DNA of 34,690 bases from Planctomycetota bacterium (GCA_016872715.1 VGZD01000034.1:1-34690); one strand, 5' to 3'; numbered from the stretch's first letter, positions 23,633-32,662 are shown. Translations and numbers: made by a program. The notes: a model not told the origin generated them from the sequence alone.

Positions 23633-24561
23633 TGGACCAGCGACTTGCCCGAGGTGCGGGGGCTCCAGCCCGTGGTCTCGTGCGCCTGCGCCTTGGCGAC
23701 CGTCATGCCCTTGGGCAGCGCGAGCTCGGCGCCGACCTTGAGGCGATCGGGGTTGAGGCCGGGGTTGAGGTCGCGGATCTCGGTCCAGCGACCGGCGTCG
23801 CCGAGCTCGCGGCTCGCGATGCGCGACAGCGAGTCGCCGCTCTTGACGACGTAGCTGCGGCCCGTGGCCGGCTTGCTCTTGGGCGCGGCGTGCGCGGCTT
23901 CGTTGCGCGGCGCACTCGCGGCGACAGCGCGCGCGCCAGCGGGCAGCTGGATCGACGTGCCGACCTTGAGGTTGTTCGGGTTGAGGCTCGCGTTGAGCGA
24001 CTGAATCTCGGTCCAGCGCGAGGCCGATCCGAGTTCGCGGCTCGCGATGGCGCCGAGCGTGTCGCCGCTCTTGACCGTGTACGTACGCGCGCCGAGCGTG
24101 GAGACCGGCGTGGACACCAGATCTCCGCTGCGAACGATGGGAGCGCTCACGCTCATCGGCATCGGCTGCGCGCCGATCACCGGCATCAGTCCCTTGGGCT
24201 GCGCGCCGATCGGCTGGATCGGCGTCGGGATCGGCGAGGGGCCGCCGACGATCAGAGGAGCACCGACGAGCGCGTTGCCCGCGGCGCCATCGAGCGTGAG
24301 CGGCGTGACGAGCGCCTCGGTGCCCGTCGAGATCGGCAGGCCGCCGAGTTCAGTGTGCGGCTCGAGCGCGGCCACGCTGCCGTCGGCCGACGGCGGCGTG
24401 TACGGGCCGCGGCGGAGCTTGGACGCGTCAGCCGTGGTGGCTTGCGCGTCCTTCTTCTCCCAGAACTTCCAGCTCGAGCCTTCGCCCCACAGGGAGACGG
24501 CGAGGATGGTGACGAGGAGGACGACCAAGGCGATGACGCCGTAACGTTCGATTTTCTGCAT
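23629..24561 (-). CDS. Membrane-anchored protein with two LysM domains
   Basis: This 310-residue protein has one N-terminal membrane segment (about 8-26, YGVIALVVLLVTILAVSLW), a Pro/Gly-rich linker (about 50-155), and two LysM domains at 161-207 and 237-283, starting YTVKSGDTLGAIA and YVVKSGDSLSRIA. LysM binds GlcNAc-containing glycans, so the protein probably tethers the membrane to peptidoglycan. The ATG at 24561 has GGAG about 10 nt upstream; the frame extends seven codons further without support. It lies between ftsW and murG, where murD or ftsQ-type genes are often found, suggesting a role at the division or wall-growth site. Confidence 0.88.
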   Translation of the reverse strand: MQKIERYGVIALVVLLVTILAVSLWGEGSSWKFWEKKDAQATTADASKLRRGPYTPPSADGSVAALEPHTELGGLPISTGTEALVTPLTLDGAAGNALVGAPLIVGGPSPIPTPIQPIGAQPKGLMPVIGAQPMPMSVSAPIVRSGDLVSTPVSTLGARTYTVKSGDTLGAIASRELGSASRWTEIQSLNASLNPNNLKVGTSIQLPAGARAVAASAPRNEAAHAAPKSKPATGRSYVVKSGDSLSRIASRELGDAGRWTEIRDLNPGLNPDRLKVGAELALPKGMTVAKAQAHETTGWSPRTSGKSLVQ

Positions 24562-24604
24562 CTGAGGGACTCCGAGTTGCAATGAGTGAGTGGGTGAGAG
24601 AGGC

Positions 24605-24628
24605 CGTCGTCACGGACCCGTGACGACG
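24605..24628. promoter_or_regulatory. Perfect hairpin across the ftsW stop codon
   Basis: CGTCGTCACG (24605-24614) and CGTGACGACG (24619-24628) form a perfect 10-bp stem with a GACC loop (GGTC in the mRNA). The ftsW stop codon (24612-24610) lies inside the stem. No U-tract follows. It could be a processing or attenuation site lowering expression of the LysM gene and those after it. Confidence 0.55.
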
Positions 24629-25827
24629 TGTTCGCGTTCCGTGGACCAGCGCCGCGCCGCGCCGAGTGCGAGGCCGACGCCGAGAGATGAGACGATGAGC
24701 GACGTGCCGCCGTGCGAGAGGAACGGCAGCGTCATGCCCTTGGGCGGCGCCAGTCCGGCGACGATCTGCACGTGCAGCATTCCCTGCAGACAGGTCGAGA
24801 TCATCAGCCCGAACGTCGCCAGCGCGTCGAAGCGATCCTTGATCGAGAGCACGAGGCGCAGGCCGTACCACAACAGCGCCACGAACAGGCCGATCACGAC
24901 CAGCATCCCGAAGAAGCCGAGCTCCTCCCCCACTTGCGCGAAGACGAAGTCGGACTCCAGATACGGCACGCCGTGGTTGCGCAGTGGACCGTGCGCGTAG
25001 CCCAGCCCGAACAGATCGCCGCTGGCGATCGCCGACTTGGCGTCCGCGACCTGCTGGTTGTTGTGCGCCCCGAAGAACATCAGGATGCGCTTGCGGATGT
25101 AGGGGATCAGCGTGAACCCGACGACCATCAGCGAAGTGCCCGCGACCGAGAGCGGCATGACGACGTGGCGCGTGTGCGCGCCGCCGATCCACAGCGTCGC
25201 CGCGGCACACAGAAACAGCAGGCTGGCACCGCCGAAGTCGGTCTCGATCGCCACGAGCCCCGCGTAGAAGCAGATCAGGCCGAGCACCGGCACGACCCCC
25301 TTGCTCCAGTCGGTCACGAGCGTTCCGAGCTTGGTGCAGCGATCCGCGACCCACAGCACGACGACGATGCGCGCGAGCTCCGAGGGTTGGAACTTCACCA
25401 CGACCAGATCGATCCAGCGGTGCGATCCGTTGATCTGCGATCCGACGCCCGGCACGAACACGAGCATCAAGAGCAGCGCCATCACGAAGAGCAGCGCGGG
25501 GATGTAGCGGCGCACTCCCTGCGTGCCGATGCGCGCGGCGAGCAACATCACGATGACGCCGCCCGTGCGGAACGAGACCTGCTCCAGCAACTCCGCGGTG
25601 AATTCCGCGGGCGCGAGCGTGGTCGCGGCATGGCTCGCCTGCACCAGCATGCCCAGCGCCGAGAGTGCGAGCACGCAGCAGAAGATCGCGATCGACGGCG
25701 CGACGGGATCGTGGCGCTCGACCTTGGCGTGGATCTCGCGCAGGCGCTCGAAGATCGTGGTCTGGTGCTCGCGGACGGCACCCACACCACCGGTTGCAGT
25801 CGCAAGCACAGAACGAGGGCTGGCCAT
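24610..25827 (-). CDS. ftsW: FtsW-type SEDS peptidoglycan polymerase
   Basis: This 405-residue polytopic membrane protein of the SEDS family polymerises lipid II together with a class B PBP. Typical motifs are GSHRWIDLVVVKFQPSELARI, ETDFGGASLLFL, EELGFFG and MTLPFLSHGGTSLIVSSLGVG. The usual motif near the end has Tyr (ISYGG), here His. About 40 hydrophilic residues precede the first membrane span. The ATG at 25827 has GAGG about 9 nt upstream and lies 10 nt after the mraY stop. RodA is the alternative, but the position in the dcw cluster beside the PBP favours FtsW. Confidence 0.92.
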   Translation of the reverse strand: MASPRSVLATATGGVGAVREHQTTIFERLREIHAKVERHDPVAPSIAIFCCVLALSALGMLVQASHAATTLAPAEFTAELLEQVSFRTGGVIVMLLAARIGTQGVRRYIPALLFVMALLLMLVFVPGVGSQINGSHRWIDLVVVKFQPSELARIVVVLWVADRCTKLGTLVTDWSKGVVPVLGLICFYAGLVAIETDFGGASLLFLCAAATLWIGGAHTRHVVMPLSVAGTSLMVVGFTLIPYIRKRILMFFGAHNNQQVADAKSAIASGDLFGLGYAHGPLRNHGVPYLESDFVFAQVGEELGFFGMLVVIGLFVALLWYGLRLVLSIKDRFDALATFGLMISTCLQGMLHVQIVAGLAPPKGMTLPFLSHGGTSLIVSSLGVGLALGAARRWSTEREHVVTGP

Positions 25828-25837
25828 GGTGCGTGCC

Positions 25838-27010
25838 TCAGCGGACCTTCAGCAGGGCGAGGCTGGCCGTCGCGCACAGCGCGCAGACGATCCACAGGCG
25901 AGTCGTGACGGTGACTTCGTGCCAACGGTGCGCGGCGCGCTGCGCCTTGACTTCGGCCGGAAGCTCGAAGATCGCGCCGTAGAGCTGCAGCCCGTGGTGC
26001 AACGGCGCGACGGTGAAGATGCGCTTGCCGCCCGAGCGCTTGTAGTAGATCTGCTGGATCCAGCTCGAGCTGAGCTCCGCGACGAACACCAACGCGATCA
26101 GCGGCAGCACGAGCTCCTGCTTGGCGACGACCGCCATCCAGCCGAGCAGTCCACCGAGCGGCAGCGACCCCGAGTCGCCCATGAACACGCGCGCCGGGAA
26201 CGCGTTGTACCAGAGGAACCCGAGGCAAGCGCCGCACATCGCTCCGCCGACGACGGCCATCTCCGACGCGGCCTTCACGTGGGGAATCGCGAGATATTCG
26301 GTCCAATCCGCTCGACCGGTGACGTAGCAGAAGATCATCAACGCGAGCCCGCTGATCAGCGTGCAACCCGCGGCGAGACCGTCGAGTCCGTCAGTGATGT
26401 TGACCGCGTTCGACGAGCCCGCGACGACCAGCCACTGGAAGCCGACGAAAATCAGGATGCCGAAAGCGCCCCACTGCGCGAGATCGATCGCGGAGTTCTT
26501 CAGGAAAGGGGGATAAAGTGTGAGCAACGTGTCGCGGCCGCTGTAGTGCGCGTAGAAGACGAACGCGCCGATCACGCCGAGCGTCACGACACTCTGACCG
26601 AGCAGCTTCGCGCTGCGGCTCAGTCCCTTGCACTTGGGAATCGTGAGCTTCTTGTAGTCGTCGACGAAGCCGACGGCCGCGAGTCCCACCGTCAGCAGCA
26701 CCGCGAGCACGACGTGGATGTTGTCGAGCCGCGCCCACAGCAGCACGCTCGCGAGCAGCGATCCGATCAAGAAGCTGCCGCCCATCGTCGGCGTGTTCTG
26801 CTTCCCCATCGCGTCGCCGTGCTTCGCGAGGTCCGCGCTGTCGGTCTTGGTGACGTCCTCGCCGACCTTGTGCGCGCGCAGCCAGCGGATCACGGGCGCT
26901 CCGGTCCACAGCGCGAGTGCGAACGCCGTCATCGCAGCCGCCGCGACGCGGAAGCTGATGTAGCCGAACAGGCTCGTTCCGAAGAGCTCTTCGAGCAGCG
27001 CGGGGAACAT
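25838..27010 (-). CDS. mraY: Phospho-MurNAc-pentapeptide translocase
   Basis: MraY transfers phospho-MurNAc-pentapeptide to undecaprenyl phosphate, making lipid I. The 390-residue membrane protein shows NTPTMGGSFLI, the catalytic FVDDYKK, NAVNITDGLDGLAAG and ARVFMGDSGSLPLGG. The last signature, usually HHH followed by an aromatic residue and Glu, reads APLHHGLQLYG here: H338 and H339 are kept, while the third His is G340 and the Glu is Q342. The ATG at 27010 follows the murF TAG with no gap. The C-terminus is longer than usual, with an extra hydrophobic segment (LWIVCALCATASLALL). Confidence 0.95.
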   Translation of the reverse strand: MFPALLEELFGTSLFGYISFRVAAAAMTAFALALWTGAPVIRWLRAHKVGEDVTKTDSADLAKHGDAMGKQNTPTMGGSFLIGSLLASVLLWARLDNIHVVLAVLLTVGLAAVGFVDDYKKLTIPKCKGLSRSAKLLGQSVVTLGVIGAFVFYAHYSGRDTLLTLYPPFLKNSAIDLAQWGAFGILIFVGFQWLVVAGSSNAVNITDGLDGLAAGCTLISGLALMIFCYVTGRADWTEYLAIPHVKAASEMAVVGGAMCGACLGFLWYNAFPARVFMGDSGSLPLGGLLGWMAVVAKQELVLPLIALVFVAELSSSWIQQIYYKRSGGKRIFTVAPLHHGLQLYGAIFELPAEVKAQRAAHRWHEVTVTTRLWIVCALCATASLALLKVR

Positions 27011-28399
27011 CTAGCCCACCCCCGTCCCCTGCCGGTTGCGCAGGTGATCGACGACGAAATCGAGTCCGATGCGGCGGCTCGCCTTGAGCAACACGGTGTC
27101 GCCTTGGCGCAGCATTCCATCGAGCTCGGACGCCGCTTGCTGCGCGTCCTTGAGGTAGACGACGGAGCGCGCGGGCATCCCGGCTTCGAGCGCGCCCGCC
27201 GCCGTGGCCCGCACCTGCTCGCCCACGAGCACGAGCAGGTCGATCGAACCGGCGGCGATGTCGAGACCGACGGCGTGGTGCAACTCCGGACTGCTCGCGC
27301 CGAGCTCGAGCATGTCGCCGAGCACCAAGACGCGCCGACCACGCCCGTGCAGGCCGGACAGGAAGCGCACCGCGGCGCGCGCCGACTCGGGATTGGCGTT
27401 GTACGTGTCGTCGAATACGACGAGCCCTTCGATTTCGTGTCGCTCCATGCGGCGATGGCCGCCCTTGAGGCCCGAAACGGCGGGCAAGAGCGCCTCGACG
27501 TCGATTCCCATGCCGTGGCACGCGGCGAGCGCGCACGCGAGGTTGGACACGTTGTGCAGCCCGAGCAGCGGCGAGGAAATCTCGCGTCCATTGAGCCGGA
27601 ACGTGGTCCCGCCAGAGTGGAACAGCGCGTTCGTCGCGTTGAACTCGCCCTGACCGTCGATGCTGACGCTGATCACGCGCGCACGCGTCGAGGCGCGCAG
27701 CAAGTCCGCGTGGCGGCAATCGGCGTTGAGCACGGCGAACCCGTCCTCGGGCAGGCTCGCGAAGAGCGCGCTCTTCTCACGCGCCACGCCCTCGATCGAT
27801 CCGAGCCCCTCGAGGTGCGAGGCGCCGATCATCGTGATGATCGCGCCCGTGGGTTGGGCGATGCGCGCGAGCGCGGCGATCTCGCCCGGAGCGTTCGTTC
27901 CGATCTCGAGCACCAGCGCCTGCGTGGTCGCATCCGCGAGCAACAGCGTGTGCGGAACGCCGACGTCGTTGTTGAACGAGTTGGGGCTCGCGACCGTGCG
28001 CATGCACGTGGCGAGCAACTGACCGAGGATGTTCTTGGTCGTCGTCTTGCCGCACGAACCCGTGATGCCGATCACCGGCGAGCCCAGTCGCGAGCGATGC
28101 CAGCTCGCGAGATCGGCGAGCGCGCGGCGGGGCTCTGCATGCACAGCGATCGGGACGTCACCAGGGAGGTCGGGCAGCGCGAGGGACGAGTCCCCCTTGA
28201 GCAAGAGCGCGCCAGCCCCCCGCTGGCACGCCGCCTGCGCGAACAGGTTTCCGTCGAAGTTCGGGCCTGAAAGCGCGAGGAAAAGCTGGTGCGGTCGCAG
28301 CGCGCGCGTGTCGGTGCTCACCCCGTGCACCGTTCTCGCGTGATCGCCGCGCAGGAGCACCGCTCCCGTGCTGTTCAGAATGTCGGAAACCCGCATCAT
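27011..28399 (-). CDS. murF: UDP-MurNAc-tripeptide D-Ala-D-Ala ligase
   Basis: MurF adds D-Ala-D-Ala to the UDP-MurNAc-tripeptide. The 462-residue Mur ligase has the N-terminal domain (VHGVSTDTRALRPHQLFLAL), the ATP loop IGITGSCGKTTTKNIL, NSFNNDVGVPHTLL, EIGTNAPGEIAAL and DDTYNANPESARAA. The first ATG of an ATGATG pair (28399) overlaps the murE stop in ATGA; a GTG further upstream is unnecessary. In the ATP loop Cys replaces the more usual Asn/Ser before GKTTTK, a tolerated position. mraY follows directly. Confidence 0.95.
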   Translation of the reverse strand: MMRVSDILNSTGAVLLRGDHARTVHGVSTDTRALRPHQLFLALSGPNFDGNLFAQAACQRGAGALLLKGDSSLALPDLPGDVPIAVHAEPRRALADLASWHRSRLGSPVIGITGSCGKTTTKNILGQLLATCMRTVASPNSFNNDVGVPHTLLLADATTQALVLEIGTNAPGEIAALARIAQPTGAIITMIGASHLEGLGSIEGVAREKSALFASLPEDGFAVLNADCRHADLLRASTRARVISVSIDGQGEFNATNALFHSGGTTFRLNGREISSPLLGLHNVSNLACALAACHGMGIDVEALLPAVSGLKGGHRRMERHEIEGLVVFDDTYNANPESARAAVRFLSGLHGRGRRVLVLGDMLELGASSPELHHAVGLDIAAGSIDLLVLVGEQVRATAAGALEAGMPARSVVYLKDAQQAASELDGMLRQGDTVLLKASRRIGLDFVVDHLRNRQGTGVG

Positions 28400-29922
28400 C
28401 CCTGCTGCCCCCTCCACGCCCCGCTCGCGAGCAGCTCGGCCGCCACCGCGCGATCGTCGAATGCGTAGATGTTCCCTCCCACCTGCTGGGTGGTCTCATG
28501 TCCCTTGCCAGCGATGAGCACCACGTCGTGCGGCCGCGCCGCGCGCAGTGCCGCGCAGATCGCGCTGCGGCGATCGAGCTCGACTTCGACGCGCGCGCTC
28601 GCGCCCGCCATCCCGCCGAGCACGTCGTCGACGATCGCCTGCGGCGCTTCGCTGCGCGGATTGTCGCTGGTGAGAAACACGAGGTCGGCGAGCTCGCCCG
28701 CCGCCTTGCCCATCAACGGCCGCTTGCCGCGGTCGCGGTCACCGCCGCAACCGAACACGCACAGCAGCCGACCGCCGTGATCGCCGCGGCGGCGACCCTC
28801 GGCCGCGAGCCCCTCGCGGAGAGTCGAGAGCACGTTGCGCAGCGCGTCCTCGGTGTGCGCGTAGTCGACCAGCACTCCAAAGCCGCACCGTCGCGTGTCG
28901 AGCCGTTCCAGCCGCCCGGGGGCGGAGGAAGCAAGGGCGAGCCCACCCAACGCGTGGGAAGGGCTCGCCCCCGACACGAGCACCGCAGCCAGAGCTGCCA
29001 GCGCGTTCTCGACGTTGAAGCGACCCACGAGCGGCAGGAGAACCCCAGTCCGTTGAATCCCCATCCCTTCGAGGAAAAAACGTGTGCCGCGTGAGTCGAT
29101 TTCGAGACGAGAAGCGCAGAGGTCGGCGCGCGACCTGGTACTGAACGTATGCACGGTCGCCCCGCGCTCGCGCGCGACGGCGGCCATTTGCTCGCAGGCG
29201 GGATCGTCGGCATTGACGATCGCGCAGGCGCCGCGCGAGAGCGACGCGAACAGGCGCGCCTTGGCGGCCGCGTAGCGCGCCATGTCACCGTGGTAGTCGA
29301 GGTGATCGCGCGTGAGGTTGGTGAAGATCGCAGCGCCGATCTCGAGGCCCGCGAGGCGATCCTGATCGAGCGCGTGCGAGCTCGCCTCGAGCGCCACGCT
29401 GTCGCCGCCGAGCGCGCGATGGCGCGCGAGCAGTCGCTGCAGTCCGGGCGCGTCGGGCGTGGTGTGCGTCGCCGCGAGCAGCACGCCGTCGGCGAGTCGA
29501 TTGCCAGCGGTGCCGAGCACGGCGGGGCGCCGACCGCAGGCCGCGAGCAGCTGTCCCGCGAGGTGCGCCGTGGTGGTCTTGCCATTCGTGCCCGTGACGG
29601 CGATCACGAACATCGCGCGTCCGGGCTCTCCGTGCACGCGCGCCGCGGCCGCACCGGCGATCGCGCGCGCCTGCGGGTGAATCCAGTTGGCCACGTCGGC
29701 GGGCAGCTCGAGCGGCGTGCTCGAGAGCACCGCGAGCGCGCCGCGGCTGAGCGCCTGCGGCACGAATCGCGACCCGTCCGAGTTCGATCCGCTCAGCGCG
29801 GCGAACAGGTCGCCGGGCCCCACGGTGCGGCTGTCGAGCTGCACGTCGCAGAGCGCGCGCCCCGAGCTCGCGCCGCGCAGTTCGCCACCGAACGCGCGTG
29901 CGAGTTCTTCGAGCGTGACCAT
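28396..29922 (-). CDS. murE: UDP-MurNAc-L-Ala-D-Glu: meso-diaminopimelate ligase
   Basis: MurE adds the third amino acid of the stem peptide. The 508-residue protein shows the substrate-binding DSRTVGPGDLFAAL, the ATP loop AVTGTNGKTTTAHLAG, ATHTTPDAPGLQ, EASSHALDQDRLAG, TNLTRDHLDYHGDM and VDYAHTEDAL. The selectivity motif is D420-N-P-R423-S-E, the form that binds meso-DAP and not Lys, so this organism should make DAP-type peptidoglycan. The ATG at 29922 shares one base with the PBP stop (TGATG) and has GGAGGT with 9-nt spacing. Confidence 0.96.
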   Translation of the reverse strand: MVTLEELARAFGGELRGASSGRALCDVQLDSRTVGPGDLFAALSGSNSDGSRFVPQALSRGALAVLSSTPLELPADVANWIHPQARAIAGAAAARVHGEPGRAMFVIAVTGTNGKTTTAHLAGQLLAACGRRPAVLGTAGNRLADGVLLAATHTTPDAPGLQRLLARHRALGGDSVALEASSHALDQDRLAGLEIGAAIFTNLTRDHLDYHGDMARYAAAKARLFASLSRGACAIVNADDPACEQMAAVARERGATVHTFSTRSRADLCASRLEIDSRGTRFFLEGMGIQRTGVLLPLVGRFNVENALAALAAVLVSGASPSHALGGLALASSAPGRLERLDTRRCGFGVLVDYAHTEDALRNVLSTLREGLAAEGRRRGDHGGRLLCVFGCGGDRDRGKRPLMGKAAGELADLVFLTSDNPRSEAPQAIVDDVLGGMAGASARVEVELDRRSAICAALRAARPHDVVLIAGKGHETTQQVGGNIYAFDDRAVAAELLASGAWRGQQG

Positions 29923-32414
29923 CACCGGCCCACCTCCGCCCAAGGCTGTTCGAGACCACGCTCGCTGCGCGCATCGAGCGCCGGCGCGAAGCCCGCGCTG
30001 ATCGCCTCGACCACGGGGCGGCCATTGCGCGTCTCTCCGAGCGCCTCCTTCAGGATGCGCACCGCCGTCGGACCCGCGACGCGGGAGCCGTACTTCTGTC
30101 CGCCGCGCGGCTCCTCGACCACCACCAGCACCAGCACCTCGCGGCCACCGCCATTGCGACGCCCCCAGATGCACATGCTCGACGTGTAGCAGTTGGTGTG
30201 CTTCTCGCGCGGCTTGTTCACCAGCTCGAGACGGCACTCGCGCGCGCACTTGGTGCCGGCCTTCCAGTGACTGGCCTGATGCTCGAGCTCGTGGTGCAGG
30301 CACACTTCCGTGCCGACCTTCTGCGCGGTTCCGGTCTTGGTGCCGACGCTGAGCGTGGGCAGCTTCTCATTACTCGCGACCGCCGCGCCCGTGCCTTCGC
30401 GCGCGCCGGAGCGCATCATCGCGCGGATCGTCTCCGACGTGCTCGCCGCGAACACCGGCTCGGGACGAGCGCGCGGGAGCGTGAAGCGCTCGCCGTATTG
30501 CTCGACGGCTTCGAGCGTGCGCAGCGGCAGCCAGTGTCCACCACGGACGATCGCCGCGAGGCCCGCGGCGTGCTGCCAGAGCGTGACCTTCAGCTCGTGG
30601 CCGAAGGAAATCGAAGCGTGCGTCCACTCGCGCTTCCACGGCAGCTTCGGCAGGTAGCCGGGCCGCTCGCCGCCGAAGCCGCTCTTGGGCGCCTCGGAGT
30701 AGTGCAGCGCGCGGAACTTCTGGTGGAGGAAGTCGTCGTCGACCTTGTCGCCGATCTGCACAAGGCCAGAGTTCACCGAGTGCGCGAGGCACTGCGCGGC
30801 CGTCAGCGTGCCGGTCTTGCTCGACTCCGCTTCGCGGATGCGGCGCCTGCCGAACAAGTACGTTCCGTCGCCGACGTTGAAGGTGTCGTCGGGCCGCACC
30901 GCGCCGGATTCGAGCGCGCAGGCCATCACGTTGACCTTGAACGTCGAGCCCGGCGTGAACTCGTGGTACAGCGGCGGGAAGCCGAGCATCGGGTAGCTCG
31001 AGCGCGAGTCGACGGCGAGCACGTCGCCGCTCTCGAGGTCGAGCGCAACCGCCATGGCGAGCGCGGGCTTGTGCGTTTGCATCAGCTCGTCGAGCGCGAT
31101 GCCGACCTGGCGCTGCAGCATCAGGTCGAACGTCGTGACGACGCGCGGCGACTCGCTGGGCGCGTCGCTCTCGAGGAAGTACGAGCGCGACTCACCGGCG
31201 CGCACGGAGCGATGGCGCAGGAAGCGGTAGCCCGACGACTGCTCCTCGAGGAAACCCCACCTCGACTCGTCGGCGAGCAGGGAATCGCAGGCGCGTTCGA
31301 GGCCCGAGAGCGGCAGCGGCTGGGCGAGCAATTCCCAAGTCGCGCGCCCGCGCAGATCGTGGACTTGCGCGATCACGGCCTCGTACTCGCCTTCGTCTTC
31401 GACCTCGCCGAGCGCGGCGACGAGCGTCGAGAGCTCCTTGGATGCATCGATCAGCGCGGCATTGGCCGTGGCGCTCGGCTTGCCTTGTGCGACCAGTTCG
31501 AGGGCGCGATCCGCCGCGCGGCGCGCGAGGGGCTCATCGACGTAGCCCCACAGGCCGAGGAACGGGAAGCGGCCCGCGGGATACTCGCGGTCGCGGCCCC
31601 GCTCGATGCGCATCTGGTGGTGCGCGACCTTTTCGCGCGAGAGCACCTCGATCAGCTGCGGCGCACGCGCCGCCTCGAACCCGCGCACGGCGACGGTGTA
31701 CGTCGTCGGCATCAGCCAGCTCCAGACCGCGCTGCGCTGCTCCTCGAGCGCAACCTCGTCCCCACCGGGCTTCACGGCGTCCGCGCCGAGCAGGCACAGC
31801 GCGAGGCCATCGGCGATGTGACGCGCCCACTTGCGCGGCTTCTCGCCGAAGTCTTCGCCCTGCTCGACGCGCGAGTCGGCGCTCAGAACCGTGTAGGGTT
31901 GCCAGCACAGCACGTAGGCTCCGCGCTCATCGCGCCCGATCCACATGCCGCGAATCGGACCGCGCACGCCCTCGTCCGCGACCGGGCTGCCGGTCTGGAT
32001 CCAGGTCGCGATGCGCGCGGCCACGCTGGTCTCCAGCGGCAGCGAGGTGCGAATCACGCCGCCCGTCGCGTCCGGCATCATCGCCACCGCCAGCTCGTGG
32101 AAATCGCGGCCGAGCACGGTGGCGAGTTCCATCGCCACGCGCTCGGGCGTGTGCGCCTGCCACATGGCGTTGGGGGAGAGCACGAGGTCGAGGCGCTGCA
32201 CGAAGAGCGCCACCGGGCGCTGGTCGCGATCGGTGATCGTGTAGGCGGGCGAGGGATCCTGCTCGTCCTGCTCCCAGCGCCGCACGCTGTCGTCGACGCC
32301 GAAGGCCGTGCCCGCGACCGCCGCGGCCACGGCCGCCAGGACGACGCCGACGGCCAGAAACGCGCTCACGGGACGCACGCCGCTGTTGGACTCCAGTGCG
32401 CGTTCGCCGATCAC
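29922..32414 (-). CDS. ftsI: Class B penicillin-binding protein, FtsI-type, with insertions
   Basis: This transpeptidase crosslinks septal peptidoglycan with FtsW. At 830 residues it is much longer than usual FtsI (roughly 550-700). It has a short cytoplasmic N-terminus, one membrane span (about 17-39), a dimerisation domain, and a transpeptidase domain with S490-TFK, S546-V-N and K693-TG. Two insertions stand out. In the dimerisation domain the normally close Y-P-x-G (Y278) and G-L-E (G371) motifs are about 93 residues apart. After KTG, residues of about 700-748 are Cys/His rich: C705, H707, H708, H712, H716, C723, C727, H739, C742, C748. The GTG at 32414 overlaps the ftsL-like stop in GTGA. 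The division role is assigned from position. Confidence 0.9.
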   Translation of the reverse strand: MIGERALESNSGVRPVSAFLAVGVVLAAVAAAVAGTAFGVDDSVRRWEQDEQDPSPAYTITDRDQRPVALFVQRLDLVLSPNAMWQAHTPERVAMELATVLGRDFHELAVAMMPDATGGVIRTSLPLETSVAARIATWIQTGSPVADEGVRGPIRGMWIGRDERGAYVLCWQPYTVLSADSRVEQGEDFGEKPRKWARHIADGLALCLLGADAVKPGGDEVALEEQRSAVWSWLMPTTYTVAVRGFEAARAPQLIEVLSREKVAHHQMRIERGRDREYPAGRFPFLGLWGYVDEPLARRAADRALELVAQGKPSATANAALIDASKELSTLVAALGEVEDEGEYEAVIAQVHDLRGRATWELLAQPLPLSGLERACDSLLADESRWGFLEEQSSGYRFLRHRSVRAGESRSYFLESDAPSESPRVVTTFDLMLQRQVGIALDELMQTHKPALAMAVALDLESGDVLAVDSRSSYPMLGFPPLYHEFTPGSTFKVNVMACALESGAVRPDDTFNVGDGTYLFGRRRIREAESSKTGTLTAAQCLAHSVNSGLVQIGDKVDDDFLHQKFRALHYSEAPKSGFGGERPGYLPKLPWKREWTHASISFGHELKVTLWQHAAGLAAIVRGGHWLPLRTLEAVEQYGERFTLPRARPEPVFAASTSETIRAMMRSGAREGTGAAVASNEKLPTLSVGTKTGTAQKVGTEVCLHHELEHQASHWKAGTKCARECRLELVNKPREKHTNCYTSSMCIWGRRNGGGREVLVLVVVEEPRGGQKYGSRVAGPTAVRILKEALGETRNGRPVVEAISAGFAPALDARSERGLEQPWAEVGR

Positions 32415-32662
32415 GGCTCGCCTCCTCGCTCGGCGCGGGCGGAGAGCGTGGCATCGAGCTCCGTGTTGGCGACGCCGGAAACGTGCGACGACACGCGCGC
32501 GCGCATCTGCGCGTTCGCCGCCGCGACCATCTCCCACTCGCGCTGCATGCGCGAGAGTTGCTCGGCGCGCGCGTGGTTGGAGTTCTGCACGAAGCAGGCC
32601 ACCAGCGCCGCGGCGACGACCGCGAGCGACAGGCTGGCCGAGAGCGCGACGCGCAAATTCAC
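32411..32662 (-). CDS. ftsL: FtsL-like small division protein
   Basis: This 83-residue bitopic protein has one membrane span (about 5-25, VALSASLSLAVVAAALVACFV), then a helical, charged segment (NHARAEQLSRMQREWEMVAAANAQMRARV) that could form a short coiled coil. Size, topology and position between rsmH and the class B PBP are those of FtsL, which recruits FtsW-FtsI. Sequence similarity in this family is too weak to read by eye, so the name rests on context. GTG start and stop both overlap neighbours by 4 nt. Confidence 0.72.
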   Translation of the reverse strand: MNLRVALSASLSLAVVAAALVACFVQNSNHARAEQLSRMQREWEMVAAANAQMRARVSSHVSGVANTELDATLSARAERGGEP

